DNA of 11,413 nucleotides from an uncultured Flavobacteriales bacterium (GTDB lineage Bacteria > Bacteroidota > Bacteroidia > Flavobacteriales_E > Vicingaceae). Positions within the stretch are counted from its first letter, which is position 1. Each line of letters starts with the position of its first letter. The stretch is taken from NCBI GenBank assembly GCA_937901255.1, contig CALCHN010000033.1:1-11413 (forward strand), in the 5' to 3' direction. The notes under the pieces are model-generated. The model ran no database searches. It had not been told where the DNA came from and saw only the letters and a list, made by a program, of their open reading frames with translations. Below, in pieces: positions 7,701 through 11,413 of the stretch. Both the position numbers and the translations under genes were made by a program.

Positions 7701-7815
7701 AATTTGGTTAATGTCTATAGCCTTAATAATTACTTTATATTATGATGTGCTTAAATTCTTTATTTCTTTTTCAGGAAAATTAATCGAAAAGATAACAAAT
7801 AAGTCGGCAAGATAA
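4738..7815 (+). CDS. ABCG-like ABC transporter (ATPase plus permease) with TerB-like N-terminal region
   Basis: A 1025-residue inner-membrane protein. Residues 1-145 are helical and resemble TerB-like acidic helical domains. Residues about 175-240 form a beta-rich linker with SALYLNGIILRK and GSSIRSSKVQPIYY, possibly FHA-like. The ATPase spans about 245-480: Walker A GASGAGKST (281-289), signature ISGGQ (387-391), Walker B VLFVDEP (407-413), D-loop SSRDS and switch H444. A C-x2-C pair (493, 496) follows. The permease begins near 565, with hydrophobic helices near 587-604, 625-642, 672-694, 703-725 and 729-750. A polar, lysine/glutamate-rich insert of about 230 residues (751-982) precedes the last helix (983-1003). 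Domain order, ATPase before permease, matches ABCG half-transporters, which work as dimers and mostly export lipids or hydrophobic molecules. Substrate unknown. The start lies 12 bases after a terminator, so its promoter may overlap that structure. Confidence 0.9.
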   Translation: MSERILKALMQLFSIVSEATDTSEKSRAIVISFLTQQLNQQLVEEYLALYDKFIEEKTRKADGSKKQKRTSVNSVKILLICTQINEELAQKQKIIVLIRLLEFIYANNNPSEQELEFVSTVSETFNISKEEHQLCLQFIKNTIEEPIDSPNLLVVDNHKENKLQKSKHIFSDGLEGELRVIKIESVNLFFVRYFGKSALYLNGIILRKAQSSLLNQGSSIRSSKVQPIYYSDIITKFFDNDDAERIVFSVQNITYRFKGGNMGMHHFSFNEESGRMVGIMGASGAGKSTLLNLLNGTYAPTTGKICINSIDIHNEPEKIEGVIGYVSQDDLLIEELTVFQNLYYNARLCFADLAEDKLVKKVADVLMSIGLYEAKDLKVGSPLDKTISGGQRKRLNIALELIREPSVLFVDEPTSGLSSRDSENIMDLLKELALKGKLVFVVIHQPSSDIFKMFDNLLILDTGGYPIYNGNPVDAVIYFKEQVHHVNSNESECITCGNVNSEQIFNIIEARVVDEYGHATENRKITPKEWYKKYQELIEPKELAEQPKEIVSAPKISFNIPNKWNQFKVFIIRDVLSKLTNQQYLMINFLEAPILAFILAFLVRYYNTDNSNELGYIFRENENLPAYMFMSVIVALFIGLTVSAEEIIRDQKIRKREKFLNLSKSSYLFSKITIMFVISAIQTLSFVLIGNYILGIQGMNIAYWSVLFTTACFANMMGLNISASFNSAVTIYILIPFLVIPQLLLSGVIVKFDKLNPVVTNPTHVPLVGEVMASRWAYEAIAVHQFKENEFEAKFYELDKDLKQAEFKKNFWLSKLKEKISGVENNLNNPDKKEYVEEALLLLRNEITKENANNSSVQFKLVDKLFPDKIDASIIKETNNYINELNGYFLDIFKKANKKKDALATKLNADSTSKALFIEMKNGYTNDALSDFVKNKNELNRILEFEGNLYQKIDPVYLEPDGVRAHFYAPVKKIFGLKMDTFWYNIIVIWLMSIALIITLYYDVLKFFISFSGKLIEKITNKSAR

Positions 7816-7887
7816 AAACCAAACTTAGTATTCTTCGTAAGAGAGCGTAAGTTTTCATTATGCTTATTTTATGATTTCAATTTTAAC

Positions 7888-10107
7888 ATGATTCGGAAAA
7901 TAGTTTTTTTCTTTCCAGTTCAACTCTTTTTAGTAAATCTAAAGAGAAACCATTTGTTATTGCTGTTTTGGATAATACTTTTTAGTATTGTTAGTGAATC
8001 TTTTGCCAACAAATATGGTATTCCCTATCTTTTTTTAGCTCCAGAATACTTAAATACCATTAGTTTTTGGTCGTATATGATTATGGGCTTTTCCATTGGT
8101 GGTTTTGTTATGACTTACAATATTACTGGCTATATTATCAATAGCGGACGGTTTCAGTTTATAGCTTCACTCAGAAGACCTTTTGTGGTGTATTGCATTA
8201 ACAATTCACTAATTCCGCTTATTTTCATGCTTTATTATATCTATAAAGTAATATTCTATCACCTTGAAAATGAATCTAGTTCTGCAACAGAAATATCCAT
8301 TTATGTTTTAGGGATTATTGTAGGTTATACGCTAAATGTTATTGTTTCATTAACTTATTTTCTTTCTACCAATAAAAATATTTTTAACTTATTAGGGATA
8401 AAGCCAGACCAAGAAAGCGGAAAACCAATAAGTACTCTATTTCTTAGAGATGAAAACTTGTATAATTTTCTTAGAAAAAGAGAAAAATGGCATGTAGAGT
8501 CTTATTTAAACACACCGTTTCGCTCTAAACCAGCAAAGGATATTTCTCATTATGATACAGAAATGTTGCGTTCTATAACCAAACATAATCATCTTAACGC
8601 TTCTTTTTTTGAGATACTGGTGTTTATCTCTTACATTGTGTTGGGGCTTTTTCACGAGAATGCTTTTTTCATTATTCCGGCAAGTGCTAGTGTAATATTG
8701 TTTTTCACCATGATATTAATAATATTAAGTGCATTACATACATGGCTGAAAGGATGGACTACTTTTGTATTTATAATATTATTGGTAGTTATTAATCTGT
8801 TATCTAAAAACCATGTGTTTTCTTATGCTAATATGGCTTACGGTTTAAATTATAATACAGTAAAAGCAGATTATTCCTTAAAAGAGCTGAACAAATTAAG
8901 ACTTAACGAAGAACATATCGAAAACGACAAAAAAAATAGTATTGAGATTTTAAATGCATGGAAGAACAATGTTATTGAAAATAAGCCAAAGTTAATCTTT
9001 TTAAATACTAGTGGAGGAGGTTCTAGAGCGATGATGTGGACTTATTTTACGCTACATCATTTAGACAGTGTTTTTAATGATAATTTCTTTAAAAATGTTC
9101 ATCTTATTTCTGGTTCATCTGGGGGAATGATAGGTGCAGCCTATTATCGTGAGTTGTATTTACAAGAAAAACAAGCTAAAACTAACCTTAAAAATAGCTA
9201 TGAACATGTTGATAATATGGGAAGAGACTTATTAAATCCTATAGCTTTTAGTATTGCTACCAACGATTTTTTTATACGAATGAAAACCTACAATGATGGA
9301 AAATATACTTATTTAAAAGATAGAGGTTATGCTTTTGAACGTCAGTTATTAATCAACACCAACAATGTTTTAGATAAAAGAATGAGAGATTATGTAGCTC
9401 CAGAACAAGCCGCAGATATTCCGATGATGATATTTGCTCCAACCATTACTAATGATGGAAGAAGACTGCTGATTGCTAGTCAGCCAATATCGTATTTAAG
9501 TTATAATTTACCTAATAACAATACGTTAAATAATCCTATTGTTGAAAATGTAGAATTTACCAGATTGTTTAAGCAACAAGACGCCATGAATTTAAAATTT
9601 ACCAGTGCTATTCGTATGAGTGCTACTTTTCCGTATATAATGCCAAGTGTTACCCTTCCTACAAACCCACAAATAGAAGTGATGGATGCAGGAGTGAGAG
9701 ATAATTATGGAGCGTTAACAACCTTTAAATATATGCATATCTTTAAGGAGTGGATAAATGAAAATACTTCAGGAGTTATTATTATTCAAATAAGAGATAA
9801 AGAAAAGAACAAAAAAGTATCCGACAATCCTTTAAGAAGTATTGCAGAGACTTTTTCAACACCAATAGGAAGTTTTTACAGCAATTTGTTTGCAATACAA
9901 GATTATAATTTAGATGATATGGTGCAATATTTAGGTAATGATGTAGAACAACAAATTCATATTATCGATTTTGAACTAGAAAATGAAGAGAGTAGGGTTT
10001 CATTAAGTTGGCATTTAACACCAAGAGAGAAAAATGCAATTCTTAACGCTATGAATACCAAAAACAATCAGCAATCGCTTGAGCGGTTAAAAGAATTGTT
10101 GGAGTAG
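7888..10107 (+). CDS. Polytopic membrane protein with C-terminal patatin-like phospholipase domain
   Basis: A 739-residue protein with two halves. Residues 1-310 carry about seven hydrophobic segments (near 22-37, 61-82, 99-123, 137-158, 240-258, 260-282 and 291-307). From about 365 there is a patatin domain: LIFLNTSGGGSRA (369-381) holds the glycine-rich oxyanion loop, GSSGG (409-413) is the GxSxG elbow with nucleophile S411, and MDAG (599-602) supplies the aspartate (D600) of the Ser-Asp dyad. All three motifs are intact, so acyl-hydrolase activity on phospholipids or other lipids is likely, at the membrane. The DNA gives no orientation, but the fold is usually cytoplasmic. The ATG at 7888 is the first usable start, since an ATG at 7871 meets a stop after six codons. 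It lies 72 bases after the ABC transporter, with no terminator or consensus promoter seen between, so co-transcription is plausible. Confidence 0.9.
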   Translation: MIRKIVFFFPVQLFLVNLKRNHLLLLFWIILFSIVSESFANKYGIPYLFLAPEYLNTISFWSYMIMGFSIGGFVMTYNITGYIINSGRFQFIASLRRPFVVYCINNSLIPLIFMLYYIYKVIFYHLENESSSATEISIYVLGIIVGYTLNVIVSLTYFLSTNKNIFNLLGIKPDQESGKPISTLFLRDENLYNFLRKREKWHVESYLNTPFRSKPAKDISHYDTEMLRSITKHNHLNASFFEILVFISYIVLGLFHENAFFIIPASASVILFFTMILIILSALHTWLKGWTTFVFIILLVVINLLSKNHVFSYANMAYGLNYNTVKADYSLKELNKLRLNEEHIENDKKNSIEILNAWKNNVIENKPKLIFLNTSGGGSRAMMWTYFTLHHLDSVFNDNFFKNVHLISGSSGGMIGAAYYRELYLQEKQAKTNLKNSYEHVDNMGRDLLNPIAFSIATNDFFIRMKTYNDGKYTYLKDRGYAFERQLLINTNNVLDKRMRDYVAPEQAADIPMMIFAPTITNDGRRLLIASQPISYLSYNLPNNNTLNNPIVENVEFTRLFKQQDAMNLKFTSAIRMSATFPYIMPSVTLPTNPQIEVMDAGVRDNYGALTTFKYMHIFKEWINENTSGVIIIQIRDKEKNKKVSDNPLRSIAETFSTPIGSFYSNLFAIQDYNLDDMVQYLGNDVEQQIHIIDFELENEESRVSLSWHLTPREKNAILNAMNTKNNQQSLERLKELLE

Positions 10108-10128
10108 TTTTAGCTTATAAAAACAACT

Positions 10129-10788
10129 TTATTTAAACCTCGCTAAAGTAGAAATACCACCTTTTACTTTATCATTCAATTTTACAGTTAACTCAACATC
10201 TAAAGGCAAAAGTAAATCTACTCTAGAACCGAATTTTATAAAACCACACTCATCCGTTTGTTTTACATCAGTATTTTCTTTTCCAAAGAAAACAATACGT
10301 TTGGCTAATGCTCCGGCAATTTGTCTGAATAATACAGCTCTTCCTTGTTTGTCTTCAACAACTATGGTCGTTCTTTCATTTTCTGTAGATGCTTTTGGAT
10401 GCCAAGCAACTAAATATTTTCCAGGGTGATATTTAAAATATTTTAAAATTCCTGAAATAGGGTAGCGGTTTAAGTGTACATTAATAGGCGACATAAACAC
10501 AGAAACTTGTAATCGTTTCTCATTAAAATATTCCGTTTCCATTACTTCTTCAATTACCACTACTTTTCCATCAGCTGGAGAGATTATTTCTCCATCTCTT
10601 GCTATAAAATTCCTACTCGGACTTCTAAAAAATTGAAGGATAACAATAATTAAAAATGCGGAAATAGCATAACCTAACCATTTTATAATGGCAATATCAT
10701 TTGCAAAAAAATAAATAAGACCATTTAAAATAATTGAAAATAAAAGTACGATGATTAATGAGGGATATCCCTGTTTGTGAAATTTCAT
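10129..10788 (-). CDS. psd: Phosphatidylserine decarboxylase, short (archaeal/Bacteroidota) type
   Basis: A 219-residue proenzyme that makes phosphatidylethanolamine from phosphatidylserine at the inner membrane. Two hydrophobic segments (about 9-29 and 34-53) anchor it. Conserved blocks follow: ISPADGKVV (69-77), VFMSPINVHLNRYP (97-110), HPGKYLVAWHPKASTENERT (121-140) and FIKFGSRVD (183-191). In this family the chain cuts itself at the Gly-Ser pair, here G187-S188, and the serine becomes the pyruvoyl cofactor. D73 and H105 probably assist self-cleavage, by analogy with the Asp-His-Ser relay of other members. Its length fits the short class rather than the longer E. coli type. ATG 10788 is preceded 23 bases upstream by the stop codon of the coiled-coil gene on the same strand, so the two are likely one operon. 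It converges on the patatin gene with only 21 bases between the stops. Confidence 0.95.
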   Translation of the reverse strand: MKFHKQGYPSLIIVLLFSIILNGLIYFFANDIAIIKWLGYAISAFLIIVILQFFRSPSRNFIARDGEIISPADGKVVVIEEVMETEYFNEKRLQVSVFMSPINVHLNRYPISGILKYFKYHPGKYLVAWHPKASTENERTTIVVEDKQGRAVLFRQIAGALAKRIVFFGKENTDVKQTDECGFIKFGSRVDLLLPLDVELTVKLNDKVKGGISTLARFK

Positions 10789-10811
10789 GTTAATAGATAA
10801 TTGAGTTAGGG

Positions 10812-11413
10812 TTATAATTTAATTTTTTTACCACCTCCAAATTGTTTGGCAGCTTTAGAAAGTTTTTTGTTTTTACTTTTTTCGTTTTTAGAAGTTGATT
10901 TAATAGTAAAGCCAGCATTTGTTGCATTATTTTCCATTTCTTCTTGTTTTTCTTTAACCTCAGCTGCTGCTTTTTCTTTAGCCAATCGTTCTTCTTCCGC
11001 TTTCTTAGCAGCCTCTGCTTCTGCAATAGCATTTTCCTCTTCCATTTTTTTGCGGTATTCTTCCATTTCTTTTTTCTTAGCTTCTTCATCTAAGCGTTTT
11101 TGTTTCGCTTCTGCTTCGGCTTTTTCCTTGGCTAGTTTTTCTTCTTGCTCACGTTTTTCAGCAGCTTCTTTTTCAGCTTTAGCGATAGCTTCTTGTTCAG
11201 CTTTCAATTTCGCTTCTGCTTCGGCTTTTTCTTTGGCTAGTTTTTCTTCTTGTTCACGTTTTTCGGCAGCTTCTTTTTCAGCTTTGGCAATAGCTTCTTG
11301 CTCGGCTTTCAATTTCGCTTCTGCTTCGGCTTTTTCTTTGGCTAGTTTTTCTTCTTGCTCACGTTTTTCGGCAGCTTCTTTTTCAGCTTTGGCAATAGCT
11401 TCTTGCTCGGCTT
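10812..11413 (-). CDS. Ala/Glu/Lys-rich coiled-coil repeat protein, N-terminus beyond the window
   Basis: The visible 199 residues are the C-terminal part of a longer protein, since the frame is open to the right edge and no true start is seen. It begins with three near-identical 35-residue repeats (the first missing its first residues), rich in A, E, K and Q, then a less regular charged stretch (QKRLDEEAKKKEMEE onward), and a basic tail ending FGGGKKIKL. The composition is that of long alpha-helical rods, as in TolA-like proteins. 35 is five heptads, so added copies keep the coiled-coil register. No membrane segment, SPOR or TonB-type domain is visible in this part. It lies 23 bases upstream of psd on the same strand. 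The function is not recognised; TolA-like naming would rest on composition alone. Confidence 0.8.
   Translation of the reverse strand, partial: AEQEAIAKAEKEAAEKREQEEKLAKEKAEAEAKLKAEQEAIAKAEKEAAEKREQEEKLAKEKAEAEAKLKAEQEAIAKAEKEAAEKREQEEKLAKEKAEAEAKQKRLDEEAKKKEMEEYRKKMEEENAIAEAEAAKKAEEERLAKEKAAAEVKEKQEEMENNATNAGFTIKSTSKNEKSKNKKLSKAAKQFGGGKKIKL
11103..11413 (-). repeat. Tandem 105-bp coding repeat, three copies (one partial)
   Basis: Units lie at 11103-11207, 11208-11312 and 11313-11413, the last cut by the window edge. Each encodes the same 35 residues starting LKAEQEAIAK. By eye, the two right-hand copies differ at one position over 101 bases, and the left and middle copies at seven, all synonymous. 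The copies nearer the protein N-terminus therefore look more recently duplicated, and the array probably continues past 11413. Confidence 0.9.

Noticed and set aside
10109..10147. TTTAGC...GCTAAA inverted repeat between the convergent patatin and psd genes, as a bidirectional terminator
   Set aside because: Only a 6-bp A/T-rich stem with a loop of about 27 bases that overlaps the psd coding end; too weak to call.
10790..11089. 99-residue lysine-rich minus-strand frame overlapping the coiled-coil gene
   Set aside because: It is a shadow frame of the repeat-rich gene, with the biased composition expected from reading GAA/AAA-type codons out of phase.
11310..11312. TTG as the start of the coiled-coil protein
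   Set aside because: It is the leucine codon that opens a repeat unit. The same frame and the same repeat continue to the window edge, so the real start is outside.

Overview
The window is AT-rich DNA from what looks like a member of the Bacteroidota, most likely Flavobacteriales. The grounds are the families present (patatin with a membrane-embedded N-terminus, the short phosphatidylserine decarboxylase, an ABCG-like transporter with a TerB-like N-terminus, a lipoprotein with an acidic stretch after its cysteine), A-rich leaders without strong Shine-Dalgarno sites, and a promoter matching the Bacteroidota form TTTG-N18-TAnnTTTG. No mobile-element gene, CRISPR array or obvious defence locus is visible. 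Most of the window reads as ordinary chromosome.

Left edge (1-355), read on the minus strand: a good promoter (309-339) fires toward a broken tRNA-Asp copy (205-87), whose D-loop is split by an 86-base AT-rich double hairpin. Next comes an intact-looking tRNA-Asp (52-1) that runs off the window. The 5' flanks of the two copies also resemble each other, so this looks like a decayed tandem duplication. It is the most unusual structure here.

Genes: a DUF58/VWA-like protein (356-1279, minus) lies divergent from a sodium:solute symporter (1373-3169, plus). Then come two exported proteins of unknown function, a lipoprotein (3263-4168) and a small cysteine-bearing secreted protein (4238-4666), closed by a clear rho-independent terminator (4687-4725). 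A 1025-residue ABC transporter combining ATPase and permease (4738-7815) is followed 72 bases later by a polytopic membrane protein ending in a patatin-type lipase domain (7888-10107). Convergent with these is a minus-strand pair: an alanine/glutamate/lysine-rich coiled-coil protein with 105-bp tandem repeats (10812 to beyond the right edge) and, downstream of it, phosphatidylserine decarboxylase (10129-10788).

The right half has a loose membrane-lipid theme: transporter, membrane lipase and phosphatidylethanolamine synthesis. That the ABC protein and the lipase cooperate is an inference from adjacency only.
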